From an uncultured Bacilli bacterium (GTDB taxonomy: Bacteria > Bacillota_I > Bacilli_A > RF39 > UBA660): DNA of 32,025 nucleotides. The notes under the pieces are model-generated. The model had not been told where the DNA came from, did not search any database, and worked only from the letters and a program-made list of their open reading frames with translations. The position numbers were made by a program, and so were the translations under genes. The DNA lies in the NCBI GenBank assembly GCA_904374795.1, contig CAJFEV010000019.1, positions 1 through 32,025 of the forward strand, in the 5' to 3' direction. Below, piece after piece: positions 16,484-25,159 of this stretch (its first letter is position 1; each line of letters begins with the position of its first letter).

Positions 16484-16520
16484 AGGTGGAGGATTTCCTT
16501 TTAATTATAACCCTCCACCT
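16484..16520 (-). terminator. Intrinsic terminator after the VirB4 gene
   Basis: AGGTGGAGG pairs perfectly with CCTCCACCT over nine bases, with a 19-base loop, then TTTTG. The upstream arm lies in the last codons of the gene, which encode a Gly-rich tail. The short T-run may allow some read-through. Confidence 0.7.
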
Positions 16521-18289
16521 GAGCCAAACGAATCTAACTCTTCTTGAGTGACAATGATGTTGATTCGCATTCGTCTATTGCCACAAACGAATAAAGCTTC
16601 TCCTTGATTATAGTATTTAATGCTATCTTTTTCACTTTCATTTAAATCAATAAGTTTAGCTAAATCATCCACCGCTTGTTTTCTTAGTCCCATGACTAGA
16701 TAATAGGAAGCATTATCGAATATTGCTTTTCCATGAACAAGTACGTTAGGTGCTGCGAAGTCTGTTGGTTGCTGTGTAATGATAATGGTTCCTGTATTAT
16801 ATTTTCTACTACGACGTTGAATTTGTGCTAGGAACTCTGCTCCCAGTTCATTTTTTGTTGATAATAATACATGAGCTTCATCGACACACATAACTGTGTT
16901 TACTGTTGGATCCAAACATAATCCCCAAGCATACTTTAAAATGTTAAAGAATAACGCATTTCGAATATTTTCATCTGCTGTCATTAATTCTTTAATATTG
17001 AAAACAATAAAATCGCTTTGAATATTTAAGGTAGTATGTCCTGTAAAATAATATCTAAGTTCTTTTACTAATGGTCGAATTTTTAATTCTAATCTTTCCA
17101 TAACATCTCGCTCATGAGTTCGTTCGGTCATGGATAAAAGTCTTCCTTTTATGGTTGCATATACATCATCAAAAGTAGGATAATCTTCACTAGTAAACTT
17201 AGTGTAATCTGTATCATAATCAATTTTATATCGTTTATACGTATCTTGAACTACTTCACTAAACATTGTAAGAACATCTTCTTCAATATCAGGAGAATAA
17301 TATTTCATAAATGCTTTTAATTGTTGAATAGTTCTAGTTAATACTGTATATCCTAAACCTTGATTAATTTCCTCTTCATCTGCATCGATAACAATTTCAA
17401 GGGGATTTACCATTCCGAATTCTCCACCTTTTCCAAGATCCAAGAAATCTCCTCCCATTGATAAAGCCATTTCTTCTAGTTCACCTTCTGGGTCAATACA
17501 AACAAGTTTGTATTCATTTCTGATATGACTTCTAAGTAATAATTTGGCTGCAGTAGATTTTCCAGATCCTGAAGCGCCAAGGATAATAATGTTGGCATTA
17601 TTACGATTATTCTCTTTTTTTATTTGATATAGAAATTGGTTAAATAAAATAACTCCACCAGAGAAATCTACTCCTAAAAGAGTGCTATTTCCAGGGTCTT
17701 TAATACTATCAAATATAAATGGATACATGGCGGCGATTGTTACAGATGGAATTGGTGCGCCTACACGGTCTTCTATGTCTTGTTTAGGAAAAATAGGAAT
17801 CATGGATTTAATAACTTTTTCTTGTTCAAACATTAAAGAGATTCCTCGCATACCTAATGCATCAAGATAATTTCGAACTTGCATTTTTTTATTTTCCATA
17901 TCATCTTTTGTCTCAGCTGAAATTAGAATATGTAATTGGAAATCAAAAATTCTTGATTGAGTTGCAACTAACATAGATATAAACTGTTCTAGGGATTCGT
18001 AATCTTGACGGATACGTTCTTGAATCGTTTTGTCATGTTCACTTTGATAGCGAGTTTTTAAGTCAGCAATTTCTTTATTGATCATTCTCTGTAAGGTAGA
18101 TAATTCAATTGGAATGTGTTTAGCAACAATTTTAATTCCTGAAAGATTCGTTAAATTAGCAAGATATCCAGGTTGAATGAATTTTGGATAACTTACAATG
18201 GTTAAAATAGTACAGTATCTTCCACTCATCATAAATTCTGTTGGTTTAAATTCAATCCCCTTTGGGGCTATTTGTGCTTTTAAATTCAT
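16505..18289 (-). CDS. virB4: VirB4/PrgJ-type secretion ATPase (main part)
   Basis: The 594-residue energy-providing ATPase of a type IV secretion-like machine, acting at the inner face of the membrane. Walker A is GASGSGKST (residues 238-246), Walker B is VMCVDEAH (Asp470-Glu471), and QRRSRKYNTGTIIITQQP follows, as usual in VirB4/TraE/TrbE ATPases. The normal N-terminal VirB4 domain is incomplete here and appears to be supplied by the upstream 188-residue gene, to which this gene is coupled by TAATG (stop and start share a base at 18289). The neighbours PrgI and the VirB6-like protein support the assignment. The C-terminus is a short Gly-rich tail. Confidence 0.92.
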   Translation of the reverse strand: MNLKAQIAPKGIEFKPTEFMMSGRYCTILTIVSYPKFIQPGYLANLTNLSGIKIVAKHIPIELSTLQRMINKEIADLKTRYQSEHDKTIQERIRQDYESLEQFISMLVATQSRIFDFQLHILISAETKDDMENKKMQVRNYLDALGMRGISLMFEQEKVIKSMIPIFPKQDIEDRVGAPIPSVTIAAMYPFIFDSIKDPGNSTLLGVDFSGGVILFNQFLYQIKKENNRNNANIIILGASGSGKSTAAKLLLRSHIRNEYKLVCIDPEGELEEMALSMGGDFLDLGKGGEFGMVNPLEIVIDADEEEINQGLGYTVLTRTIQQLKAFMKYYSPDIEEDVLTMFSEVVQDTYKRYKIDYDTDYTKFTSEDYPTFDDVYATIKGRLLSMTERTHERDVMERLELKIRPLVKELRYYFTGHTTLNIQSDFIVFNIKELMTADENIRNALFFNILKYAWGLCLDPTVNTVMCVDEAHVLLSTKNELGAEFLAQIQRRSRKYNTGTIIITQQPTDFAAPNVLVHGKAIFDNASYYLVMGLRKQAVDDLAKLIDLNESEKDSIKYYNQGEALFVCGNRRMRINIIVTQEELDSFGSGGGL

Positions 18290-18855
18290 TATGGACTCAC
18301 CATCCCACTAAAAGTTGTCGCTTGACCGCCATTAAAGAAATTATCTAAAATTACTCGTAAGTCATTATTGCTTGTTTGTTGACTATTTAAACCGCAATTA
18401 GCTAAATTACTAATTAATGTATGTAATCTTTTTTGAATGACATCCATTCTTTTTTCTTTAAATAAAATATAATATTCAGTATCTACAACGTTATATTCAG
18501 CGCTCATGAACATGTTGGCTTTATTAATATCTTGAGTAATTAGTTTTCTTGTAACTGGATTTGTTGCTTGGTTGTAAAGAATTTGAAGTTGGGAAAGATA
18601 TACATTTATATCAACGGGACGATCAGCAACGATTAACCAAAATTCAAAATTGATTGCATTATAGAAATTTCTTAATTGGTAAATCACATTATCTCTAGTT
18701 CCAGCATCTAAAATAAAGATATTTCGAGGAGCAACTTTAACTCCTGTTACATATTCTCCGTTTTCTAGCTGAATCATTCCGTTCATAATGTTTTTTAATG
18801 GTACCCAATCTTCACTCCATTTACTAGACAATTCTTGTTTTTTATTTTTCGCCAT
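18289..18855 (-). CDS. VirB4 N-terminal-domain protein (split VirB4 / TraC-like), 188 aa
   Basis: A soluble protein corresponding to the N-terminal region of VirB4/TraC-type proteins: WVPLKNIMNGMIQLENGEYV, then a beta-rich part and INFEFWLIVADRPVDINVYL. The helical middle contains YYILFKEKRMDVIQKRLHTL, like the CagE/VirB4 N-domain that touches the membrane complex. It has no P-loop. It is joined at one end to PrgI by a 14-base overlap and at the other to the ATPase by TAATG. So VirB4 is either split into two co-translated chains here, or this is a small partner common in Gram-positive systems. No sign of a frameshift remnant is seen at the junction. Confidence 0.78.
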   Translation of the reverse strand: MAKNKKQELSSKWSEDWVPLKNIMNGMIQLENGEYVTGVKVAPRNIFILDAGTRDNVIYQLRNFYNAINFEFWLIVADRPVDINVYLSQLQILYNQATNPVTRKLITQDINKANMFMSAEYNVVDTEYYILFKEKRMDVIQKRLHTLISNLANCGLNSQQTSNNDLRVILDNFFNGGQATTFSGMVSP

Positions 18856-19153
18856 CTTTATAACACCAGCCTTTCCAATAATACCTCTTTCTATTCATTA
18901 TAAATGTAACAATATTTGTAATTAATTGCAAGACATTATGATAATTAGGAACGGGAATGACTAAGAATCCTGATATTAAAGCTGGCATCAATATTAATAT
19001 AGCCATATTGAAAGTCATTCCTTGAAATATTAATAACATTATAACTGTAATCGTAACACCAACACCAAAAATAATTAAATCAATTGGTGTGAAAAATCCT
19101 AATATAAGTTTAGACTTTTTGGTATTTGCTGGTATTAAATAATTTTGATCCAT
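18842..19153 (-). CDS. prgI: PrgI-family membrane protein, 103 aa
   Basis: A small membrane protein of the PrgI type found in Gram-positive conjugation systems next to VirB4. It opens MDQNYLIPANTKKSKLILGF, has two close hydrophobic segments (about residues 24-46 and 49-68) and ends in a basic, aromatic tail (RKRYYWKGWCYKDGEK). AAGGGGA precedes the ATG. The gene order VirB6-like, PrgI, VirB4 copies that of prgH-prgI-prgJ in the enterococcal plasmid pCF10. It probably helps assemble the membrane channel. Its end overlaps the next gene by 14 bases. Confidence 0.85.
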   Translation of the reverse strand: MDQNYLIPANTKKSKLILGFFTPIDLIIFGVGVTITVIMLLIFQGMTFNMAILILMPALISGFLVIPVPNYHNVLQLITNIVTFIMNRKRYYWKGWCYKDGEK

Positions 19154-19167
19154 AATCTATCCCCTTT

Positions 19168-21288
19168 CTATTTATTTTTCTTTGCAGCTTCACGTTTTTG
19201 CAATTCTTTATATTCAATACTTTGTTTTAATTCTTTATTTTGATCATTTAGTTCTTTAATTTGAGCTTTTATACCCTTTGTTGGGTTACCATTATTATCT
19301 AAAATAGGATTCCCAACCATATCCATACCTTCAAATATTTGCCGCAATTCAGCCTCGCTAAGTGCAGCATTTGTTGACTTTCTGTAAACATCATTTTCTT
19401 TTAACACAAGATCATTAATGTCAATTCCATTAAGGTTAAAATCCGCTTCAGCAGCGCTTTTATAATTTTCTTTTGCAAACTGTGCTAAATTATATGCAGC
19501 ATAAGCAACTGCCTTACGATTTTTGTGAATTGTATCATATCTACTTTGCTGCATAGTATTCTCTAATTGAGCTATTAATCCATTAATGTTTTGGCCATCT
19601 ACCGTAGTTACACCAGCATCTCTTTTGGCTTTATAATCATTTAATAATGCATCCATATTCTTATATGGAGGAGTTTCAAATAGTTCTTTGTAAGATTCGT
19701 CATAAGTCTTTTTAGCATCGTCTCTAAATTTGATTTTTGAAAGTATACCACCCGTAAATCCACTTCCAGTAGTCCATTTATAAACGTCTTCAGCAGCTTC
19801 TATTACTTTAGCTCTTGCTGCACCAATAAGTCCATTATTTGAAGCAACATAATTTGCTCTTTTTTTACTATTTTCCCAACTAATGTCAGCACCTGTTCCA
19901 GCTGCTTTTACCATATCGCCAAAGTTTTTAGCATCCTTCCCCCCATTCTTGTATGCATTAAACATACCAGAAGTGCTTCCAACAATAGTTGATAATGCTC
20001 CTGTACCAATTCCTGCAATTGTACTACCAGCATTTATAAGTCCTGACTTAATATCTCCTCTTCTAAATGCATTAAAAGTATTATAGCCTTTTCTAGCAAT
20101 ATTTTGTCCTGCAGCAATGACATTTCTAGGTATTCCAGTAACTCCTGCCCCAAGCATAGCTCCACCAGCAAAGAATCCACCAGCTTTAAGTTTCTCACCG
20201 ATACCAAGTTTTATGCTTCCTGAATTTATGCCTAATACATCACTTATCATTTTTGGGGCTTGTTTTGCGAAAGTTAATATTCCCATAATGATTATTACTA
20301 AGGCAAGCATTCCTTGAATCCCGCCACTAAAGAAACTCCCCCACATATCACTTTCGACTAATCCATTTATTAAATATATCGAAATATACATAATAGCAAC
20401 TCTAACAAATATTTCAAAAAATATTGATAAAGTTAATTTTAGCCATTGGTCAAAAGTTCCTTTTTTTCCTGGCATAGCTCTCATTATTACAGGAATTGGC
20501 GCAACAAGTTGACAAAACGCGAGTTTTGCTACACGCACTCCTAAATCCAGCGTAAATGACAGCATAATATAACATAAATAAACCCCAGCTATTGTTGATA
20601 TTACGACTTTATAATCAATATACACTTCTTGTCCTGCATTTTTTCCACTTACGACGTTTGCTCCTTCAACAATAGGTTTAGCTAAACCTGTTAAGGAGCC
20701 ATAATTCCCATCATGAAGTATTTCATATTTTACATCAAACCAAGTTTTTTGACTATCACCTAGTCGTACATTATAGTTGTCTGAATTCAAAAAAGTATTC
20801 AAAACAGTAAATGATATTGCATCTCCATATCGTATCATGCTATTTTCATTATCGTCCGATACATCAATTGTTGGTGTTCCAAAAACTAAAGAACCGATTA
20901 CATTGGATGATAATATATAATTTTGTAATCGATAGGCATACTCGAAAATTGATGGTAATAACCCTAATATTACTAATGAAATAACTAAATTGGATGCTAA
21001 TTTTGATACACTTTTATCTCCTTTTGCTAATTTTTCCGGATCAACTAAAGCGTTTAATAAAGCATATGCTAAATAAAAAAGCATGAATACACCTAATATA
21101 GAATATATTCTATTAGCAAAATTATTATAAAAATTGTTGTCAAAAATTTGAGCCATAGATAATTTCATAAATAATTGATAGCATTGAGCTGCAAACCAGT
21201 AAATAACACTATCAAACCAAAGCATTACTGATTGAAAGAAACTATTTATCCAATCTCCTAGGAAATTCATTGTAAATATTCCATTCAT
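19168..21288 (-). CDS. VirB6/TrbL/PrgH-like polytopic channel protein, 706 aa
   Basis: A large membrane protein forming the probable channel of the system. Several hydrophobic segments lie within residues 1-345 (for example near 50-75, 98-118, 222-250, 285-305 and 318-340). A Gly/Ala-rich region follows (about 355-440, LKAGGFFAGGAMLGAGVTG), then a soluble tail of more than 250 residues ending in a coiled coil (IKELNDQNKELKQSIEY). This layout fits VirB6/TrbL proteins of Gram-positive systems, which often carry long C-terminal tails. The start has a strong ribosome binding site (AAGGGAGGTG). It follows the C39-pilin fusion gene by 13 bases and precedes prgI by 14, so all are one operon. Confidence 0.85.
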   Translation of the reverse strand: MNGIFTMNFLGDWINSFFQSVMLWFDSVIYWFAAQCYQLFMKLSMAQIFDNNFYNNFANRIYSILGVFMLFYLAYALLNALVDPEKLAKGDKSVSKLASNLVISLVILGLLPSIFEYAYRLQNYILSSNVIGSLVFGTPTIDVSDDNENSMIRYGDAISFTVLNTFLNSDNYNVRLGDSQKTWFDVKYEILHDGNYGSLTGLAKPIVEGANVVSGKNAGQEVYIDYKVVISTIAGVYLCYIMLSFTLDLGVRVAKLAFCQLVAPIPVIMRAMPGKKGTFDQWLKLTLSIFFEIFVRVAIMYISIYLINGLVESDMWGSFFSGGIQGMLALVIIIMGILTFAKQAPKMISDVLGINSGSIKLGIGEKLKAGGFFAGGAMLGAGVTGIPRNVIAAGQNIARKGYNTFNAFRRGDIKSGLINAGSTIAGIGTGALSTIVGSTSGMFNAYKNGGKDAKNFGDMVKAAGTGADISWENSKKRANYVASNNGLIGAARAKVIEAAEDVYKWTTGSGFTGGILSKIKFRDDAKKTYDESYKELFETPPYKNMDALLNDYKAKRDAGVTTVDGQNINGLIAQLENTMQQSRYDTIHKNRKAVAYAAYNLAQFAKENYKSAAEADFNLNGIDINDLVLKENDVYRKSTNAALSEAELRQIFEGMDMVGNPILDNNGNPTKGIKAQIKELNDQNKELKQSIEYKELQKREAAKKNK

Positions 21289-21301
21289 TTTTACACCTCC
21301 C

Positions 21302-22369
21302 TTATGTTCCGATGTTACATCTACTTAAATCGTATAAACCGAATAACTCAAACAATATATCTAAAATGAAAGGTAAAAAGAAAATGATTAATCCTACAAT
21401 TAAACGTTTAATTGTTCTTCCATTTGCTTTTTTCATTTCCTCTGCATTAGAAGCAGCAATTGCTTTAATGTAATCAAACGTAGACAGAGCGATTACAATT
21501 ACTGGAGTAGCAATTTTTATTAGGGTAAATAATCCTTGAACAAAGTCGTACAAGTCTGTATAGTTTCCGTCTTCATCAATAAAGATTGTGCTACATCCAT
21601 CATTTTCTTCTCGCTCTACATTTCCAAAAATTTCTCCCCAATCCGAATAACAATCTTCTGTTCTTCCAGAAGCATTTGGATCACATGCATCATCACTACT
21701 TGTTGTTCCATTACCAGTTGTATTTGAGCAATTGTTTAGAATGACTGAATGGAGTCCCATATACTGATTTAAAGGTCTAATCACTTCATGCTCAATATCT
21801 TCTTTTGAATACCATCCACTTGTTCTATATGGTTCATTAACTTTAGCAGTATTTATTACATAATATTGATCACCATTTTTTAAGGCTATGGCTACATAAT
21901 GTCCTGAATTCCCTGAAGAAAATCTGCTAGCACTAGTTACTGAGGCTAATACAGTTTTATTTTGAGCTAATGCTGTATCTATCGCAGCAATATTTCCTTC
22001 AATTTTTTCAACTTTCATATTAAAATTATCAAAAAAAGGTTGGCTTTGAATAATATTTCCATATTGTCTAGCTTGCGCATCATCGGGGTAATTATAACAT
22101 AAATAACCTGATACATTTTGTGGTTTTATATCCACCGCTCCATAACTTGCTAAAATAGATGCAATAGTGAGGGGAAAACATCCTGATGTACACAAATTAT
22201 TCTGTCCGTCGCAAGTATTTCTTGAATTTTTACAATACGGAATATCATCAAAATCTACAGCCGCATAAGTAATAATACTATCTTCAGTCAATTTACATTC
22301 TGCAGCATTTGCTTCTATATTAAAGCAAAAAAACATAATGATTAAAAATATATATATTGTTTTTTTCAT
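21302..22369 (-). CDS. Secreted C39-like cysteine peptidase fused to a VirB2/TrbC-pilin-like membrane module
   Basis: A signal peptide (residues 1-23, ending EANAA) leads into a papain-fold domain of the C39-like type. The likely catalytic Cys64 lies in CTSGCFPLTIASILASYG, the His near 156 in SGHYVAIALKNGDQYYVINT, and the third residue is the Asn near 172. After a Ser/Thr-rich linker, a CSTIFIDEDGNYTD motif precedes two membrane spans (about 277-298 and 321-345) separated by a Lys-rich loop (AEEMKKANGRTIKR). The last part is the shared module of seven neighbouring genes and closest to that of the amidase. Other extracellular Cys residues suggest disulfides. It may trim cell-wall peptides or other exported partners; the substrate is unknown. 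It has its own extended -10 promoter. Confidence 0.82.
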   Translation of the reverse strand: MKKTIYIFLIIMFFCFNIEANAAECKLTEDSIITYAAVDFDDIPYCKNSRNTCDGQNNLCTSGCFPLTIASILASYGAVDIKPQNVSGYLCYNYPDDAQARQYGNIIQSQPFFDNFNMKVEKIEGNIAAIDTALAQNKTVLASVTSASRFSSGNSGHYVAIALKNGDQYYVINTAKVNEPYRTSGWYSKEDIEHEVIRPLNQYMGLHSVILNNCSNTTGNGTTSSDDACDPNASGRTEDCYSDWGEIFGNVEREENDGCSTIFIDEDGNYTDLYDFVQGLFTLIKIATPVIVIALSTFDYIKAIAASNAEEMKKANGRTIKRLIVGLIIFFLPFILDILFELFGLYDLSRCNIGT

Positions 22370-22389
22370 AGTAATTCACACTCTCATTT

Positions 22390-22398
22390 ATTATATCA
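22390..22398 (-). promoter_or_regulatory. Extended -10 promoter of the C39-VirB6-PrgI-VirB4 operon
   Basis: TGATATAAT on the minus strand; no clear -35 box. It lies 20 bases upstream of the C39-fusion start, in the 56-base gap after the amidase gene. Confidence 0.55.
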
Positions 22399-22425
22399 TC
22401 TTTTATATTTGATTACTAGGTAAAA

Positions 22426-23643
22426 TTACTCACCTATTCCACATGTACTTATGTCATAAAGTCCAAACAATTCAAATAGGATTTCTAATAAATATGGTAG
22501 GAAAAATACTAGCAAACCAATTACTATTCGCTTGATAGTTCTTTTATTTGCTTTTTTCATTTCATCTGCATTAGATGCAGTAATTGCCTTAATATAATCA
22601 AAGGTAGACAGAGCAGCAACAATTATTGGAGCCGCTATTTTTATTAAAGTAAATATTTCTTGCATAAATTCATGAAACTGTGTATAGTTTCCAAATTCAT
22701 CTACGAAAATTGTTCCGCATCCTTCACTATTCTCTGTGAAAACATCAATATTTGCAAATACATTAGGATATGGATCTATAGTTCTTCCGCCACTAACATA
22801 CATTGAACCACTTCCATCTTTTTTTGCTCCTGGAGCCTTTTCTGCAATAAAATTGGCTATTGTTTGAGCAACTTCTGATTGATTATTTAAGTAAGATGTG
22901 AATTGCTGTTGATTATCCATAAAAGCAGTTTCTAAATAGTATACAGGAATACTTCGATTTGAATAAAAATTCGTAATTGTACCTAAACTTCCCACACTTG
23001 TTGCACCCGAATCCGTGTCTCTTTTATACTGTCCATATCCTACTCCGATCGCATCAGCAACAGCTTGAGCAAGCTCTAAACCGGAATTTTCTGTAGTATT
23101 ATCCCTTCCAAATACGACACTATAATCTCCGCCGCCTCCGTTAAAATGGACTTCTAATACTAAGGAATAGTTTGCAATTCCTTTTTCATCTACATGATTC
23201 AATAGATTTTTACTATACGTACCTATTGATGCTGTTCTAAAACCGCAACAACTACTTGTATTTGGATTTGTACAATTTCTAGCTTCATTTCTTGTTGCCG
23301 GATCGTTTGACCAATAGGCATCTCCTACAATTTGATTTGCTATTTCATAATTTATTCCTAAATCTTCTAGATATCCTGCAATTCGATTAACTAATTTTCT
23401 TGCTTCAATATTTTCATAGTAGCTTGTTCCATTAATTGTAGTGCTTGCATGATTGCAATCTTTTCCTAAACCATGAGCTGCTATTAATAATACGGTTTTA
23501 CTAGCAGAATCATTTTGAGCAAGCAAATTTAAAGTGTCTGTTGAAATACCAATTCTTTTAGAATCTTTTATTATATTATAGATACAAGCTATACTTAATA
23601 TTGTGCATAATATAATTATAATTTTTTTCATATAACCACACAT
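22426..23643 (-). CDS. N-acetylmuramoyl-L-alanine amidase (Amidase_3) fused to a pilin-like membrane module
   Basis: An exported peptidoglycan hydrolase that cuts the muramic acid to L-Ala bond. After an N-terminal membrane anchor comes an Amidase_3 domain with a full zinc and catalytic set: His57 (LLIAAHGLG), Glu77 (YYENIEAR), His166 (LVLEVHFNGGGG) and Glu238 (PVYYLETAF). The C-terminal part (CGTIFVDEFGNYTQ, then two spans around a DEMKKANKRTIKR loop) is nearly the same as in the neighbouring C39 fusion. Conjugation machines usually carry a separate VirB1-type hydrolase; here it is tethered to the pilin-like module. ATG 23643 has AAGGA five bases upstream; ATG 23631 is an alternative. It has its own promoter and follows a terminator. 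Confidence 0.88.
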   Translation of the reverse strand: MCGYMKKIIIILCTILSIACIYNIIKDSKRIGISTDTLNLLAQNDSASKTVLLIAAHGLGKDCNHASTTINGTSYYENIEARKLVNRIAGYLEDLGINYEIANQIVGDAYWSNDPATRNEARNCTNPNTSSCCGFRTASIGTYSKNLLNHVDEKGIANYSLVLEVHFNGGGGDYSVVFGRDNTTENSGLELAQAVADAIGVGYGQYKRDTDSGATSVGSLGTITNFYSNRSIPVYYLETAFMDNQQQFTSYLNNQSEVAQTIANFIAEKAPGAKKDGSGSMYVSGGRTIDPYPNVFANIDVFTENSEGCGTIFVDEFGNYTQFHEFMQEIFTLIKIAAPIIVAALSTFDYIKAITASNADEMKKANKRTIKRIVIGLLVFFLPYLLEILFELFGLYDISTCGIGE

Positions 23644-23661
23644 TGCTTTCCTTACCAATTT

Positions 23662-23690
23662 ATTATAGCAATTATTTATAAACATTTCAT
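23662..23690 (-). promoter_or_regulatory. Promoter of the amidase-fusion gene
   Basis: On the minus strand, -35 ATGAAA (23685-23690), 17 bases, then TATAAT (23662-23667) preceded by TGC. It begins just after the terminator of the preceding gene. Confidence 0.65.
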
Positions 23691-23692
23691 TA

Positions 23693-23715
23693 AAAAAACT
23701 GGATTTTTCCAGTTT
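23693..23715 (-). terminator. Intrinsic terminator after the 202-residue gene
   Basis: AAACTGGA-AAAA-TCCAGTTT, a perfect eight-base stem followed by Ts, directly after the stop at 23716. Confidence 0.85.
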
Positions 23716-24324
23716 CTATTTACAACTTCCAACATCCCATATGCACTTAAAGCACTCTTCGTAACTTCCTTGATATGTTGTTTCCCAACCATCAACCCAG
23801 CCAAATATCAAATCGATAAACGCTGGTAAAAAGAAAATACATACACCTGCTATGCAACGCATGATTAGGGATTTAAAGGATTTTTTTATTTCATCATCCT
23901 TTGAGCCTACCACAGCTTTAAATAAATCAAGCATTCCAAACCCTATTATGATAATAGGAATCAAAATTTTTGCTAAACGAACAATATGTCCAATAATGGT
24001 AAAAGTATCTTTTAGTCCTTCACAATAGTTTGTAGTGTTGGATGTTACGTTTGTTTCAGTATTTGTGTTTTGATTTGATTCAGAACTTGTATTTACAGCC
24101 ATATAAAAGTCACATGCTTGAGTTCCATTGCTCATATTGCAACAATAAAAGTAATCATACTTACTGTCAGCATTATTTATTTCGTCTGATGCCGCTCTTC
24201 CATACAGAGTTGTTTCATAAGTCCATAATTCTTGATTCTGTAAATCACATACTGCTGCTGCTGAAACATTCTGACAAATCATAAAACTCAACAATATTAT
24301 AGCTGTATACAACGCTTTTTTCAT
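23716..24324 (-). CDS. Exported pilin-like module protein with small Cys-containing ectodomain, 202 aa
   Basis: Signal peptide (1-22, ending VSAA), then a 75-residue extracellular part with a Cys pair (FYCCN) and an Asn/Thr/Ser-rich linker. The shared module follows: Cys101, a first span, GMLDLFKAVVGSKDDEIKKS (loop 142-148), a second span and a C-terminal Cys191-x-x-Cys194 plus Cys201. If the signal peptide puts the N-terminus outside, the charged loop is cytoplasmic and all module Cys residues are outside, as for two-span VirB2/TrbC pilins. The start overlaps the previous stop (TAATG at 24324). Function beyond the scaffold role is unknown. Confidence 0.8.
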   Translation of the reverse strand: MKKALYTAIILLSFMICQNVSAAAVCDLQNQELWTYETTLYGRAASDEINNADSKYDYFYCCNMSNGTQACDFYMAVNTSSESNQNTNTETNVTSNTTNYCEGLKDTFTIIGHIVRLAKILIPIIIIGFGMLDLFKAVVGSKDDEIKKSFKSLIMRCIAGVCIFFLPAFIDLIFGWVDGWETTYQGSYEECFKCIWDVGSCK

Positions 24325-25157
24325 TATTTACACTCCCTTACATTTAGCACACACTTTTGACAAGCATTAAATTCTCCTTCAATGCTAGCCCAAGAATCTA
24401 CTAATGAGAATATAAAACTTACAATCGTTGGAATTAAAAAGATTACTATACCCGCTATAACACGAAAAATTAAAGAACGGAATGATTTTTTTATTTCATC
24501 ATCTTTTGAACCAACCATTGCTCTAAAGAAATCAATCATTCCAAATGCTATAATAATTATTGGAATAATTATTTTAACTATTAGTACAATGTTTCCAATA
24601 AATTTTAGTGGTTCTTTTAATTTACCACAGTATTCTGATGACTCTAAAGTAGTATTTGTATTATGTTCTGAATTTTGATTTTCTTGTGTCGTATTTTGGG
24701 TTTCTTTTTCGCTATTGTAATAATAGATATCTCCTGGCTCTCCTGGACCTTTTGCATTGCCCATTTCAATGCGATTTTTGCTTGTAATTGAAGCTCCCAT
24801 TTCTACTAAACGATCAAATGTGTAAGTACGACAAGAATTTTCCGTTTCACATAATACATAATTTCCGTCAGCATTTTGATAGAAGTACATTCTCGTTTTT
24901 CCATATAAAGTCTCATAATAATCTTCTTGATATTCTTCATCATAAAAATATGAATATCCTTGATAAATAATTTCTTCATCTGACAAATTAAAAGTTACAT
25001 TATCTTGTCCCGGTTGTACAGAAAAGCATTGAAATGGTCCTTCAGCACATAACATATAATTTCCATCATCCATAAGATAATAATATCCAGCAGCATTTGC
25101 TGTTAAAATAGATGTAAAAAATATTATTAGCGAAAATATTATCCATTTTATTTTCAT
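24324..25157 (-). CDS. Exported pilin-like module protein with duplicated ectodomain motif, 277 aa
   Basis: Signal peptide (1-23, ending TANAA). The ectodomain holds two copies of a Y-x(1,2)-DGNY-x-LC-x(6)-C motif, near residues 26-45 (DDGNYMLCAEGPFQC) and 91-113 (ADGNYVLCETENSC), which probably form two small disulfide-closed beta units. A Thr/Asn/Gln-rich linker leads to the shared module starting at Cys177: first span, GMIDFFRAMVGSKDDEIKKS, second span and a Cys-x-x-Cys tail. The gene starts two bases after the stop of the lipoprotein gene and overlaps the next gene by one base, so these three form one unit. No enzyme motif is seen. Confidence 0.8.
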   Translation of the reverse strand: MKIKWIIFSLIIFFTSILTANAAGYYYLMDDGNYMLCAEGPFQCFSVQPGQDNVTFNLSDEEIIYQGYSYFYDEEYQEDYYETLYGKTRMYFYQNADGNYVLCETENSCRTYTFDRLVEMGASITSKNRIEMGNAKGPGEPGDIYYYNSEKETQNTTQENQNSEHNTNTTLESSEYCGKLKEPLKFIGNIVLIVKIIIPIIIIAFGMIDFFRAMVGSKDDEIKKSFRSLIFRVIAGIVIFLIPTIVSFIFSLVDSWASIEGEFNACQKCVLNVRECK

Positions 25158-25159
25158 TA

